DNA from: Phyllobacterium lublinensis | GTDB taxonomy: Bacteria; Pseudomonadota; Alphaproteobacteria; Rhizobiales; Rhizobiaceae | Direction of reading: 5' to 3' | Assembly: GCF_020164435.1 (NCBI RefSeq) | Contig: NZ_JAIUDQ010000007.1 | Coordinates: forward strand, 62,001-126,000 | Length of the DNA stretch: 64,000 bases | In this document: in pieces, positions 8,801 through 17,286 of the stretch | Position numbering within the stretch: the stretch's first letter is position 1 | How the letters are laid out: every line of letters starts with the position of its first letter | Notes under the pieces: model-generated | The model's database searches: none | Seen by the model: only the letters and a program-made list of their open reading frames with translations | What the model was told of the DNA's origin: nothing | Program-made: the position numbers and the translations under genes

Positions 8801-9278
8801 CTGTCTTACCCCCTAAACGCCTTACATGAAGCCGGTACTCAAAATCCCGCCAAGACCCTGGCTGACGATCTTCCGGCCGCCATTTCACCCGAATCACTTC
8901 GGGAAAATGAAACAAAAACTTAAAGGCTGCCCTCTCTGGTAACCTTTCCTTTACATTCAGCATTAATCATACGCCTTAAGACTTAAAGCTCGGTAAATCC
9001 GAACCTGAAGTTTTTAGGCAGGGAATTTATCGAGTCGAATGAATCGCTTAGGGCTGGAACCTGATGTTCAATCTGATGGTTTTTGACCGGCGACTTGACC
9101 TTATGAATCAATGCTGTGCCAATGATCCTTAATTTAAGAGTCAAAGGCACTTGCAAAGCGGAATTAGATTTTGTTAACCATTCGGTGGCAATCTTAACGT
9201 TATGGAAACGGCTTGTTTCGCGACCTGACTTCGGGATTGCACGGCAACCCATTTCAGCGGCGGGAAAAGGGGAATGAT
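8801..9278. promoter_or_regulatory. ctrA upstream region with GANTC cluster
   Basis: This 478-base region between the divergent fliJ-like and ctrA genes holds GANTC sites (CcrM methylation targets) at 8891, 9032, 9041, 9105 and 9138, four of them within 111 bases. TTAA half-sites like those bound by CtrA occur at 8963, 8976, 8983, 9129, 9134, 9174 and 9194, but none is spaced as the canonical TTAA-N7-TTAA. In Caulobacter the ctrA promoter is controlled by CcrM methylation and CtrA autoregulation; the same logic is likely here. Confidence 0.7.
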
Positions 9279-9980
9279 ATGCGGGTTCTTTTAATCGAAG
9301 ACGATAGTGCAACGGCCCAGAGCATCGAATTGATGCTCAAGTCGGAAAGCTTCAATGTTTATACGACGGATCTGGGCGAAGAGGGTGTCGATCTCGGCAA
9401 GCTCTACGACTACGATATCATTCTTCTCGATCTCAACCTGCCGGACATGTCGGGTTACGAAGTCCTGAGGACCCTGCGCCTGTCGAAGGTGAAAACACCG
9501 ATCCTCATCCTCTCCGGCATGGCCGGAATCGAGGACAAGGTTCGCGGTCTCGGCTTCGGCGCCGACGACTACATGACCAAGCCTTTCCACAAGGACGAAC
9601 TGGTGGCCCGTATCCATGCGATCGTGCGTCGTTCGAAGGGCCATGCCCAGTCGGTCATCACAACCGGCGATCTGATTGTCAATCTCGACGCCAAGACGGT
9701 GGAAGTCAGCGGCCAGCGCGTTCACCTGACGGGCAAGGAATACCAGATGCTTGAGCTGCTCTCCCTGCGCAAGGGTACGACGCTCACCAAGGAAATGTTC
9801 CTCAACCACCTCTATGGCGGCATGGACGAACCCGAACTCAAGATCATCGATGTTTTCATCTGCAAGTTGCGCAAGAAGCTCGACTCGGCATCGGACGGCA
9901 TCAACTACATCGAAACTGTCTGGGGCCGCGGCTATGTCCTGCGTGAACCCGATGCAACGGAAATGCGCGAAATCGCCTGA
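9279..9980 (+). CDS. ctrA: Cell-cycle response regulator CtrA
   Basis: A 233-residue OmpR-type response regulator. Receiver domain residues 1-120 with acidic pair at 8-9, phosphorylated Asp51 ([11 protein letters not shown]) and conserved Lys in YMTKPF; winged-helix DNA-binding domain from about 125, ending [11 protein letters not shown]. This is the master cell-cycle regulator of alphaproteobacteria, phosphorylated through ChpT. The start at 9279 has a strong AGGGGAA ribosome binding site and gives the invariant MRVLLIEDD. sciP and chpT, which act on it, are nearby. Confidence 0.97.
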   Translation: MRVLLIEDDSATAQSIELMLKSESFNVYTTDLGEEGVDLGKLYDYDIILLDLNLPDMSGYEVLRTLRLSKVKTPILILSGMAGIEDKVRGLGFGADDYMTKPFHKDELVARIHAIVRRSKGHAQSVITTGDLIVNLDAKTVEVSGQRVHLTGKEYQMLELLSLRKGTTLTKEMFLNHLYGGMDEPELKIIDVFICKLRKKLDSASDGINYIETVWGRGYVLREPDATEMREIA

Positions 9981-10001
9981 TCGGCGCGCAGCTTTCTCTT
10001 C

Positions 10002-10030
10002 AAAAAGGCTCCGCAACGCGGGGCCTTTTT
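10002..10030 (+). terminator. Rho-independent terminator of ctrA
   Basis: A 13-bp stem with one mismatch (AAAAAGGCTCCGC / GCGGGGCCTTTTT) and loop AAC, ending in a T run, 21 bases after the ctrA stop codon. Confidence 0.88.
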
Positions 10031-10051
10031 ATTAATGCGCAATGGCATGCA

Positions 10052-10444
10052 TCAAATCCAGACGTCGTTCCGTGCGGTGCGCTCTCCGCCTACACGACCG
10101 GTGTTGGTCACGCCGCGCGGCTCGATCAGCATCAATTTGACTTCCTTTTCGGCAACTGGCTCGTGCTCGACGCCGCGTGGAACCACAAACATTTCGCCGG
10201 CCGCCAGATGGACGCAACCATCGCGAAAATCGATCCGCAGGTTGCCTTCGATGACCAGGAAGGCTTCGTCGGTGTCAGGATGGTCATGCCAAATGAATTC
10301 GCCTTCGATTCGCGCAAGCTTGAATTGATAATCATTGAGCTCTGCGATGACCTTGGGCAGCCATCGCTCTGAAAAAAGCTCAAACTTCTCGGCAAAGTTG
10401 ATCGGGATGTAGGGCGTTTGTGGTTCGTTTGTCTGCATCTGCAA
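10052..10444 (-). CDS. Cupin-domain protein
   Basis: A 130-residue single-cupin protein. Metal-binding motif 1 is HDHPDTDEAFLVIEG and motif 2 is PRGVEHEPVAEKE, with a GEMFVVP turn between them. Small cupins of this type bind a metal and may act as isomerases, dioxygenases or sensors; the substrate cannot be assigned. Convergent with ctrA and separated from it by the terminator. Confidence 0.82.
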   Translation of the reverse strand: MQMQTNEPQTPYIPINFAEKFELFSERWLPKVIAELNDYQFKLARIEGEFIWHDHPDTDEAFLVIEGNLRIDFRDGCVHLAAGEMFVVPRGVEHEPVAEKEVKLMLIEPRGVTNTGRVGGERTARNDVWI

Positions 10445-10531
10445 CTCCTCAGAATGTTTCCGGGAGGTGTAGCAGCCATCCCCAAAGCGATATTGGACGT
10501 TTGTGCAAGAGCCGGATTAAATCGGCTGTCT

Positions 10532-10900
10532 CTAGCCAGCCAGCGGCAGCTGCGGCAATATTTCGGCAATGGAAGCACGGTTGAACGGCTTCAGAAGATA
10601 CCCCGCGGCGCCGGCCCGCTTGGCGCGCATGATCTTCGTCACGTCGATTTCGGGCAGGCAGAGATAGATCTTGCTGGTCTCGCCGCCCGGGAGGGCACGA
10701 ACCTGGGCAATGATGTCGGGAGCCGGCATATCGGTCAGGGCGCTGTCGAGAATGATCACATCGGGCATTTCGACACTGCAGGCGGCGACGGTCTGATAGC
10801 CGGTATCCGCCGTGGTCACAACGGTGGTATCGCTGGCGATGAGCCGGCGCGCAACCTTCCTGACCACAGGCGATCCATCAACAATCATGCACCGTAACAA
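10532..10900 (-). CDS. Single-domain response regulator with altered acidic pocket
   Basis: A 122-residue receiver domain with no output domain, lying downstream of chpT on the same strand. The phosphoacceptor is visible in DVIILDSAL (Asp52) and the conserved Lys in YLLKPF (Lys104). The usual acidic pair after the first strand reads V-D-G here instead of V-D-D, and the Thr/Ser switch position after strand 4 appears hydrophobic (IYLCLPE). Start is uncertain: TTG at 10900 follows GGAGAG with good spacing; ATG at 10888 and TTG at 10924 are in frame. It may be a weakly phosphorylated or phosphorylation-independent partner of the CtrA pathway. Confidence 0.75.
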   Translation of the reverse strand: MLRCMIVDGSPVVRKVARRLIASDTTVVTTADTGYQTVAACSVEMPDVIILDSALTDMPAPDIIAQVRALPGGETSKIYLCLPEIDVTKIMRAKRAGAAGYLLKPFNRASIAEILPQLPLAG

Positions 10901-11011
10901 AGGTTGCTCTCCGCGTTGGCCCAATTTGTGCTGGGATCGGACACTAGCAGGCCTTGGGTGAACAAATACCCAAGGTTGATGGTAAATTTTAGTGCAACTT
11001 TTAGGAGGAGT

Positions 11012-11641
11012 TCACGCGGCGGTGAAGACAATCTCTTCCGGCGTGGCGTGAATCGAAATGGTCATGCCGGCCTCCTGAGCGAGGAGAAGGGTGTAATAGG
11101 GCTGTACGGCATGGGCATCGATGGGTTCTTCGGGAACCTTGCCACTGTGCAGTTCAAGGAATTTCGGCGGCACACGCAACATTGGTCCGCGTGATGTCAG
11201 AACGAAGCGAGGTTGTGTATCGGGTGTTTCGAGCACCAAAGAAAGGCTACCGCCGCGGGGCAACGCCGCATTGGCAATCAGAACGAGATTGAGGAGGAGT
11301 TTCACCTTGTTCTTCGGCAGGAGAACGCGGGGTCCTTCCCATGTCAGTTCCGCCTTCTCTCCCTTCATATATTCGTTCGCAACGTTCTGCGCATCGCCCG
11401 TGTCGATCTGGACACCGGCCGAGCCGGCAGCACCGAAGGCAATTCGCGCGAATTGCAGACGGGCGGAAGCACTCCGCGCGCTCGACTTGATGAGGTTCAT
11501 GGCATCTTCGTCGGCACCACCTTCCTCGAGGAGTTCCAGCCCATTATTGATGGCGCCGACCGGCGAAATGATGTCGTGGCAAATACGGCTTGAGAGGAGC
11601 GCTCCAAGGTCCGTTGCCGAGAGAATAACGGGCAATGTCAT
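11012..11641 (-). CDS. chpT: Histidine phosphotransferase ChpT
   Basis: A 209-residue protein resembling a histidine kinase core that dimerises and passes phosphate from CckA to CtrA and CpdR. The phosphorylated His22 lies in SRICHDIISPVGAI; the degenerate ATPase-like C-terminal half follows. Orthologues in Brucella carry the same His22. Divergent from eipA, about 1 kb from ctrA, with the single-domain receiver gene downstream. Confidence 0.93.
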   Translation of the reverse strand: MTLPVILSATDLGALLSSRICHDIISPVGAINNGLELLEEGGADEDAMNLIKSSARSASARLQFARIAFGAAGSAGVQIDTGDAQNVANEYMKGEKAELTWEGPRVLLPKNKVKLLLNLVLIANAALPRGGSLSLVLETPDTQPRFVLTSRGPMLRVPPKFLELHSGKVPEEPIDAHAVQPYYTLLLAQEAGMTISIHATPEEIVFTAA

Positions 11642-11951
11642 GATGGATTCTCCTGAAAGTTCTCTGGTTGGCGCGGGGTATCGCGAATCACTACCTGGCG
11701 CGAATCACTTCGATATCCGATCCATTTGGTTACATAGCCTGATCCTGATCGGCAAGAACGTCATGCTTAAAGCGTGAAAATGCTGAAATCCTTACGTTTT
11801 TGCCGATCATTGCCAGACATTGAAATGCCAAGATCGATTCATAAACTTTTATACAAGGTTTACCGCCTTAAATAGAGCTTCAATACGAAAAGCAGGCGCA
11901 AGATCTGCAACAGGCGTCAGACAAAGAAGCGAACAGCCAAAAGGAATTATG
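11642..11951. promoter_or_regulatory. chpT/eipA divergent regulatory region
   Basis: This intergenic stretch holds GANTC sites at 11646, 11685, 11702 and 11836. Two of them lie in a direct repeat CGCGAATCACT (11682 and 11699). It lies between two genes tied to CtrA control in Brucella, so methylation-dependent regulation is plausible. No perfect TTAA-N7-TTAA CtrA site is visible. Confidence 0.55.
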
Positions 11952-12530
11952 ATGGCGTCTCTACTCTTGTCTTTGAACCGTGGCTTTCTCCTCCTCATGA
12001 CCATTGTGTCGCTTGTCGTCGCGCAGGCGCAGACGGCGAGCGCGCAAGAAACCTATACGATGGATGAGATCGTGAATTCCGGCCAACGGTTTTTCGGATC
12101 AACATCGGGTGGGCTCGCCACGGCCGTCGAAAAGGTGTTCCAGAATTACGGCCTGCCCAATGGTTATGTACTGGGTGAGGAGGGGTCCGGCGCATTGATC
12201 GGCGGCCTGACCTATGGCGAAGGAACGCTCTATACCAAAAATGCCGGTGACCATAAGACGTTCTGGCAGGGGCCGTCGATCGGCTGGGATTTTGGCGGGC
12301 AGGGTTCCCGTGTCATGATGCTCGTCTACAACCTGGACGATGTGCAGAACCTGTATGGCCGTTTCGTCGGTGTTGCCGGCTCCGCCTATCTCTTTGCAGG
12401 TGTCGGCTTCAATGTGCTCAAGCGCAACCAGGTCCTCCTCGTCCCGATCAGGACAGGCGTTGGCGCACGCCTCGGTGTCAATGTCGGTTATCTGAAGTTG
12501 ACGCAATCGCCGACCTGGAATCCATTCTGA
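11952..12530 (+). CDS. eipA: Envelope integrity protein EipA (DUF1134)
   Basis: A 192-residue periplasmic protein. The N-terminus is a signal peptide (hydrophobic LLLMTIVSLVVAQ, cleavage likely after ASA). The rest is the DUF1134 domain, glycine-rich with repeated patterns such as IGWDFGGQGSRVMMLVYN and GRFVGVAGSAYLFAGVG. In Brucella, EipA is a small beta-barrel periplasmic protein under CtrA control that is needed for envelope integrity. The start at 11952 has AAGGA six bases upstream; ATG 11949 is adjacent. Divergent from chpT. Confidence 0.88.
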   Translation: MASLLLSLNRGFLLLMTIVSLVVAQAQTASAQETYTMDEIVNSGQRFFGSTSGGLATAVEKVFQNYGLPNGYVLGEEGSGALIGGLTYGEGTLYTKNAGDHKTFWQGPSIGWDFGGQGSRVMMLVYNLDDVQNLYGRFVGVAGSAYLFAGVGFNVLKRNQVLLVPIRTGVGARLGVNVGYLKLTQSPTWNPF

Positions 12531-12560
12531 TCCACCGATACCACGCTCGTGCTTCGATAG

Positions 12561-12587
12561 GACGCGGACTGTTCAGTTCGCGTCTTT
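12561..12587 (+). terminator. Terminator after eipA
   Basis: Stem GACGCGGAC / GTTCGCGTC (9 bp with one G-U), loop TGTTCA, followed by TTTGCGTTT, 31 bases after the eipA stop. Confidence 0.6.
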
Positions 12588-12653
12588 GCGTTTATCTAGG
12601 CAGGAGTGGCTCCACTAGACATGCCGAGATAGACCTCTAACAGGACTCCTGCC

Positions 12654-13706
12654 TTGATCCAGTCTGTGCTTTATTTTGCTTTCGGATTTCTGAGCGCTGT
12701 CTTGCTGGCCCTGCTCTTTGCCCCTCCGATCTGGCGAAGGGCAACGCTTCTCACGCGCAAGCGTGTCGAAGCGGAGACGCCTTTGACCCTGAACGAGATA
12801 CAGGCGCAGCGCGACGGTTTGCGCGCAGAGCACGCCATTGCCGAACGCAAGCTTGAACTGAGCCTGGAAAAAGTCAGCGAGAAATCCGCCCGGCAACTGG
12901 CCGAACTGAGCGAGAAAGATCGTACGGTGCGCAATCTGACAGGGGATTTGGCTGCCCGCGATGCGACGGTGACAGATCTGCGTTCTACCCTTGTCAACCG
13001 GGACAGTGAACTGGGAAAGGCGGCCAAGGTGATCGTTGGCCACGAACGTACGCTCGAACAGCGCCTGGCAGAACTGGAACTCCTGCATCGCAGGATGTCC
13101 AGCCTTGCAATGAACGCGGATAGCCTGCAGATCGAAGTCGCCGCTCAGTCGACCCGTATCGAGAATCTGGCAGACGAACTGCGGGAAGCGCGGCAGGACA
13201 AGCGCGATAGTGATGAACGCAGGCGCAAGGCTGAGACCGACCTGAAGGCGAGCCAGCATGCCCTGGAACAGGAGGTGAAACGCAGCGCCGAACTGGAAAA
13301 GCGTTCGAGCGCGCTGCTCAGGCAACTGTCAGACAGCGAGGCGAGACTCTCGCGTCGTGAGAAGGAAATCGACCGGATCAATGAGCGATTGCGCAAGGTA
13401 CTGGCGGACGGCCGAAAGCAGGGCTCTTCGTTTCTGGAGCCGCCGCGCGGAAAGGAAGCGCTGCTCCAATCGCAGGAGATCATCCGCCTGCGTGAGGAGA
13501 TGAACGCACTCGCATCGCAGGTGGTGGCCATGGTTGCGCGGCTGGAGGGGCCGTCATCCCCGGTGAACGATCTGTTGGCCAAGGCGGGGGGCGAGACGTC
13601 TGCGGTCTATGACGAAAATGGTGAAGTGATCGTCAGCCTCGCCGAGCGAATCCGTGCGCTGCAGGCCGCGGCCTCAAATGCCAGAAAAACGGCTGAACCT
13701 GGATAG
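12654..13706 (+). CDS. Membrane-anchored coiled-coil protein
   Basis: A 350-residue protein with one N-terminal transmembrane segment (residues about 5-25, YFAFGFLSAVLLALLFAPP) and a long charged coiled coil from about 40 to 270, then a short variable tail. No catalytic motif. The start appears to be TTG at 12654; no ATG or GTG nearby gives the membrane anchor. Its 3' end overlaps the convergent methyltransferase gene by 33 bases. Position beside eipA, chpT and ctrA hints at an envelope or division-related scaffold, but that is inference. Confidence 0.72.
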   Translation: MIQSVLYFAFGFLSAVLLALLFAPPIWRRATLLTRKRVEAETPLTLNEIQAQRDGLRAEHAIAERKLELSLEKVSEKSARQLAELSEKDRTVRNLTGDLAARDATVTDLRSTLVNRDSELGKAAKVIVGHERTLEQRLAELELLHRRMSSLAMNADSLQIEVAAQSTRIENLADELREARQDKRDSDERRRKAETDLKASQHALEQEVKRSAELEKRSSALLRQLSDSEARLSRREKEIDRINERLRKVLADGRKQGSSFLEPPRGKEALLQSQEIIRLREEMNALASQVVAMVARLEGPSSPVNDLLAKAGGETSAVYDENGEVIVSLAERIRALQAAASNARKTAEPG

Positions 13707-14516
13707 GGCTATGCCCGACGCCGTCGCCACATTGAGACTGTCGAAACTTCTCGACATCGGGATGGATACAGTTTGCAATTTTTGCAGCAGCGACTTTGGC
13801 AGCCCTTCACCTTCCGTGCCGAGCAGCAGTGCCGTCCGCGGCGCGAGGGCTGCATCATAGATGGCAGTCGTGCCCGACGGACTGAGGGCGAACACTTCGA
13901 ACCCGCAGCTTTGCAACTTGCCGACTATTTCCTCGATCGAGTGCCCGCGCGCGAAAGGCACTTTGAGTGCCGCCCCGACAGAAACCCGGATCGATTTGCG
14001 GTAGAGCGGATCGCAACTGGACTCGTCCATCAGGACACAATTCGCCTCGAATGCAGCAGCGTTGCGAAAGATCGAGCCCATATTGTCGTGATTGGAGATG
14101 CCGCACAGAACCACAGTCAGCGCCCGTTCCGGCAAGGCATCGATCAGCGCATCGATGGAGGGCGGCTCACTGCGCCTGCCGACTGCCAAAATACCTCGGT
14201 GCATCGGAAAACCCGCAATGGCATCCATAGTCTGGCGCGAAACGCAGTATACCGGAATGTCATCCCGACAGGCTTTCAGCTGGTCGCGAAGTCCAGCAAG
14301 CCGATTCTCCAGGATGAGCAGCGATTCTACGACGAGGGCCGGATTGGACAACAGGACATTCAGAACGACCTTGCCCTCGGCGATGAACCGGCCCTCACGT
14401 CCCACCAGGTCGCGTTCGCGTACGTTGCGGTAGGGTGCAAGCCGCTCATCGTCGGCGTCGACGATCCGGGTGATGCGATGCTCCAGCCAGTCGGGGTTGT
14501 GCGCAACCGATGTCAT
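13674..14516 (-). CDS. TrmH/SpoU-family RNA methyltransferase
   Basis: A 280-residue SPOUT-class enzyme that 2'-O-methylates tRNA or rRNA using SAM. The N-terminal substrate-binding part carries RFIAEGKVVL; the C-terminal knot shows the family motifs ISNHDNMGSIFRNAAAF, ALLLGTEGEGLP and IPMSRSFDSLNVATASGIAL. It begins 11 bases after the HugZ-like gene, so they probably share a transcript. Target nucleotide not determinable. Confidence 0.9.
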   Translation of the reverse strand: MTSVAHNPDWLEHRITRIVDADDERLAPYRNVRERDLVGREGRFIAEGKVVLNVLLSNPALVVESLLILENRLAGLRDQLKACRDDIPVYCVSRQTMDAIAGFPMHRGILAVGRRSEPPSIDALIDALPERALTVVLCGISNHDNMGSIFRNAAAFEANCVLMDESSCDPLYRKSIRVSVGAALKVPFARGHSIEEIVGKLQSCGFEVFALSPSGTTAIYDAALAPRTALLLGTEGEGLPKSLLQKLQTVSIPMSRSFDSLNVATASGIALSRFSRFSGI

Positions 14517-14527
14517 AATGATGTCTG

Positions 14528-15292
14528 TTAGGATTCCAATCCGGCTCTGGCCTCACCAGCCATGCGAACAAGCGTCATGTGCATGTCCTTGGCTGAGGTG
14601 AGCGGCTCCTTGAAGAAGATGCGCAAGGCATTGTCACCCTCGGCCAGATCGAAGCCATCGGCATCGATGCCCGTCATGCGCCAGTTGCCATCCGCCGCCT
14701 GGGCGTAGAAGCGGGCATACAGCGCAATAGCTTCGGAGTGATCCTCGTTCATGTGCTCGACTGCGCCTCGCTCCGCAACTGCCAGTTCCTCGTTGACAGG
14801 ATAGAGACTGAGCCATTCGGACGCATCCAATTGATAGGCACGGCCAAATCCCCCATTCAGCCGGGCGTTCTTGGGCTCGAGCCGGAAAAACAGGAAATCG
14901 CCAAGGCTGACATAGAGCTTGGATTTCGGCAGGTGTGACCGGTATCGCCATTCGACGCGCGCATGGTCCGACGTATTGCGAGGTATTTCGCGTGCCCTGG
15001 CCGAAATGGTCATGCGCGGCGAGGCAAGAGGGTCGCCCTTGCCCGGTTCGCCGACCAGCAGCGAACAGCGCGGGTCTGCCAGAAGCGCCGGCGTGTGGGC
15101 AGCCAGAGCAGAAACCAGAATGATGGGAGTGCCATCATGGTCCGTGGCAAATCCAACGCGCGTGGCGATCGGGTCGCCGGATGCAGGGTCGAGAGTTGCT
15201 ATGACCGCGTGGCGAGCCGAGCGCAGCAATGTACGCGCAAGGCGTATTGCTCCATCATCAATGTCACGGAAGACGTCAATATTTTCTGTCAA
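14528..15292 (-). CDS. HugZ-family protein (FMN-binding split barrel + DUF2470)
   Basis: A 254-residue protein with a pyridoxamine-phosphate-oxidase-like split barrel (residues about 15-160, including HAVIATLDPASGDPIATRV) and a C-terminal DUF2470 domain (VEHMNEDHSEAIALYA). HugZ-like proteins bind heme and some degrade it; the role in iron use here is inferred. The start is TTG at 15292, with GAGGGG six bases upstream. Confidence 0.83.
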   Translation of the reverse strand: MTENIDVFRDIDDGAIRLARTLLRSARHAVIATLDPASGDPIATRVGFATDHDGTPIILVSALAAHTPALLADPRCSLLVGEPGKGDPLASPRMTISARAREIPRNTSDHARVEWRYRSHLPKSKLYVSLGDFLFFRLEPKNARLNGGFGRAYQLDASEWLSLYPVNEELAVAERGAVEHMNEDHSEAIALYARFYAQAADGNWRMTGIDADGFDLAEGDNALRIFFKEPLTSAKDMHMTLVRMAGEARAGLES

Positions 15293-15374
15293 AGCGGGCC
15301 CCTCATGTCAGCGAACAACCGATTGATAGTTCGTTAGCGAAAGGGGAACAAGGGATTTGAGAGGGGCAGCGGAT

Positions 15375-15566
15375 TCAGGCGGCGAGGGATCGATTGTCGT
15401 TTAGGCCGACATCATTCATGCAGTCTGCAAGCAGGTCGAGGTCTACCGGGCCAATGGTGCAAAGCACGGGAGCAACGTCTTCGGCCGGAACCTGAAGAGC
15501 GATCAGTTCCCGGAGTGCTTCCATCAGTGTTTCGCGGGTATCGTACCGAGCGGAATGCGTGCGCAT
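15375..15566 (-). CDS. Small conserved-looking hypothetical protein
   Basis: A 63-residue acidic protein with no recognised domain. AGAGG lies about seven bases before the ATG. It contains ALRELIALQVPAEDVAPVL and a Cys-Met-Asn segment near the C-terminus. It lies alone between the divergent SleB-like gene and the HugZ gene. Kept because of the ribosome binding site and normal composition. Confidence 0.5.
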   Translation of the reverse strand: MRTHSARYDTRETLMEALRELIALQVPAEDVAPVLCTIGPVDLDLLADCMNDVGLNDNRSLAA

Positions 15567-15804
15567 AGGACGACCTCTGAGCTTGATCCATTGCGTAAAG
15601 ATTAAGGCAAATAGGGTAAATGAATTCTTAATTTTGCCATTTTTGAAATTTTTTTGTGCTTGTGTCGGTTAAAATAACTGGTTAATTTCAAATGGATGAT
15701 AAGGTATCATTACACAACGGTCATGTTTGCCATTGTTTGGCCCCAAATGGCATCATTCTGAGAGCACCTTCACCAGCAGGAACAACAGCGATGAGAATTG
15801 CTTC

Positions 15805-16719
15805 GTGATCGGCTTCGCTAAGTGGAAAATCCATCCTATCGCGGGCATCATCGCGGTCGCCGGGCTCGCCAGCGGCTGCACCCAGACCGGGTCGCATTCC
15901 AAGATTTCGGCCGACCTGACAACGCGGACTAGCAAAAGTTACGCCTATACGCCCAAGGACAAGGAATGCCTGGAACGGGCAATGTTCTTTGAATCCAACC
16001 GCTCGAGCCAAGAGGGCCTGATGGCCGTTGGTACGGTGGTCATGAACCGGCTCGATTCGGGCAAATGGGGCAATACGATTTGCGGCGTGGTCGGCCAGAA
16101 GGGACAGTTTGCACCTGGTGTGCTGTCACGACCCATGAAATCCGCCGCGCTGCCGGACGTCCAGGCTGCAGCGGACGCGGTGCTCAAGGGTGAACGCAAT
16201 CCAAAGGTGAAGAACGCCATGTTCTTCCATACGGCTGGCCTGCGGTTCCCCTACAAGAACATGCACTACACGGTTGTTGCCGGGGGTAACGCCTTCTATG
16301 AGAAGCGCGACCGCTACCATACGGCCGAAATCGCATCCAAGGATGCGAGCGTGGCAATCGCCAATGCCTATATTGCCAGCACGCGAATGGCCGGCGCCAA
16401 GCCGGCGAACACGGTCATGGTTGCCAGCGCGTCCCAGCCGGCTGCGACGACCTCGTCGACACCGACGTCTGGCCGGGTAATGAACCAGCCTGTCGTCGTT
16501 GCCCAGGCGGATATCGCTCCGATGACGTTCGACACGTCGAAAGTCGCGGTGCCAATGGACCCGCCGCCGCAGGCCATGGATTACAGAACAGCGCCGGCGG
16601 CCCAGCCGGTACGGTCGACGACGGAGCCCGGCCTGCTGGCTTATGAAGCACCAAACGGCAAGGCGGTTGATGCGATCGGCCAGATGCTGCTGGCGCAGGA
16701 TCGGCCGAACTCCCTTTAA
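15805..16719 (+). CDS. SleB-type cell wall hydrolase, probable lipoprotein
   Basis: A 304-residue envelope protein. The N-terminal hydrophobic segment ends in GLASGC, a probable lipobox. Residues about 55-190 form the Hydrolase_2/SleB domain, with ECLERAMFFESN and GTVVMNRLDSGKWGNTICGVV motifs, which cleaves peptidoglycan. The remaining 110 residues are Pro/Ala/Thr-rich and probably disordered. The GTG at 15805 is chosen because it places the signal peptide at the N-terminus; the open frame extends to a TTG at 15727. Confidence 0.82.
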   Translation: MIGFAKWKIHPIAGIIAVAGLASGCTQTGSHSKISADLTTRTSKSYAYTPKDKECLERAMFFESNRSSQEGLMAVGTVVMNRLDSGKWGNTICGVVGQKGQFAPGVLSRPMKSAALPDVQAAADAVLKGERNPKVKNAMFFHTAGLRFPYKNMHYTVVAGGNAFYEKRDRYHTAEIASKDASVAIANAYIASTRMAGAKPANTVMVASASQPAATTSSTPTSGRVMNQPVVVAQADIAPMTFDTSKVAVPMDPPPQAMDYRTAPAAQPVRSTTEPGLLAYEAPNGKAVDAIGQMLLAQDRPNSL

Positions 16720-16748
16720 GCAAAGATAGAGCTCTGATGCGGACGGCG

Positions 16749-17138
16749 TCAGGGTACCAGATAATGGTGCGCCCATTCGCTGTGGGGCACTATATCCCCT
16801 ATGGCATATTCGAAAGCCAGCACCGTCATGTGGTCGGGCGATGTCGAGCACGAATAGGAGAGGTGATACCATTCACCCTTGCTGCGGAATGCAGCGCCGG
16901 CCGAACGGATCTTGTCGCCTTTGATCTTCGGTTCTTCAAAGGCGTAGGCGACCAATTCGTCGGGTACGAGCTTGGCGGGATCCTTATGTATGCGCTCCAT
17001 TGCCTCGACGTCGCACCGTTGTTCAAGACGCGTTTGCGGATCGAGGCGTTCCAGCTCGCGAGCGGTGCCTGTATCCATCGCACGCACCGGAGTTGCCAAG
17101 GTAACGGACAGCAAGAGCATGACACCAATTGTTCTCAT
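16749..17138 (-). CDS. DUF930-domain secreted protein
   Basis: A 129-residue protein with a clear signal peptide (MLLLSVTLATPVRAM) followed by a DUF930-like domain: LERLDPQTRLEQRCDVEAMERI, then a KIKGDKIRSAGAAFRSKGEWY strand pair and two Cys residues likely to form a disulfide. Found in the Rhizobiales envelope; function unknown. Convergent with the cell wall hydrolase gene. Confidence 0.8.
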   Translation of the reverse strand: MRTIGVMLLLSVTLATPVRAMDTGTARELERLDPQTRLEQRCDVEAMERIHKDPAKLVPDELVAYAFEEPKIKGDKIRSAGAAFRSKGEWYHLSYSCSTSPDHMTVLAFEYAIGDIVPHSEWAHHYLVP

Positions 17139-17286
17139 CGAAGCCTGCTTTCTGAATCTTGAAAGTTTGGGAGTTCCTGTTGGCGCGGGTGTGCTGTTCC
17201 GGTCGCGTCGCTCATGCGCGCATCAATACCAGTTGGATTGGGACCAAATTGTGAACGTTCGGGCCGCCTTCGCCTAAACGCAGTGT

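Noticed and set aside
8958..9200. Perfect CtrA box TTAA-N7-TTAA upstream of ctrA
   Set aside because: TTAA half-sites exist but no two have the required spacing of seven bases.
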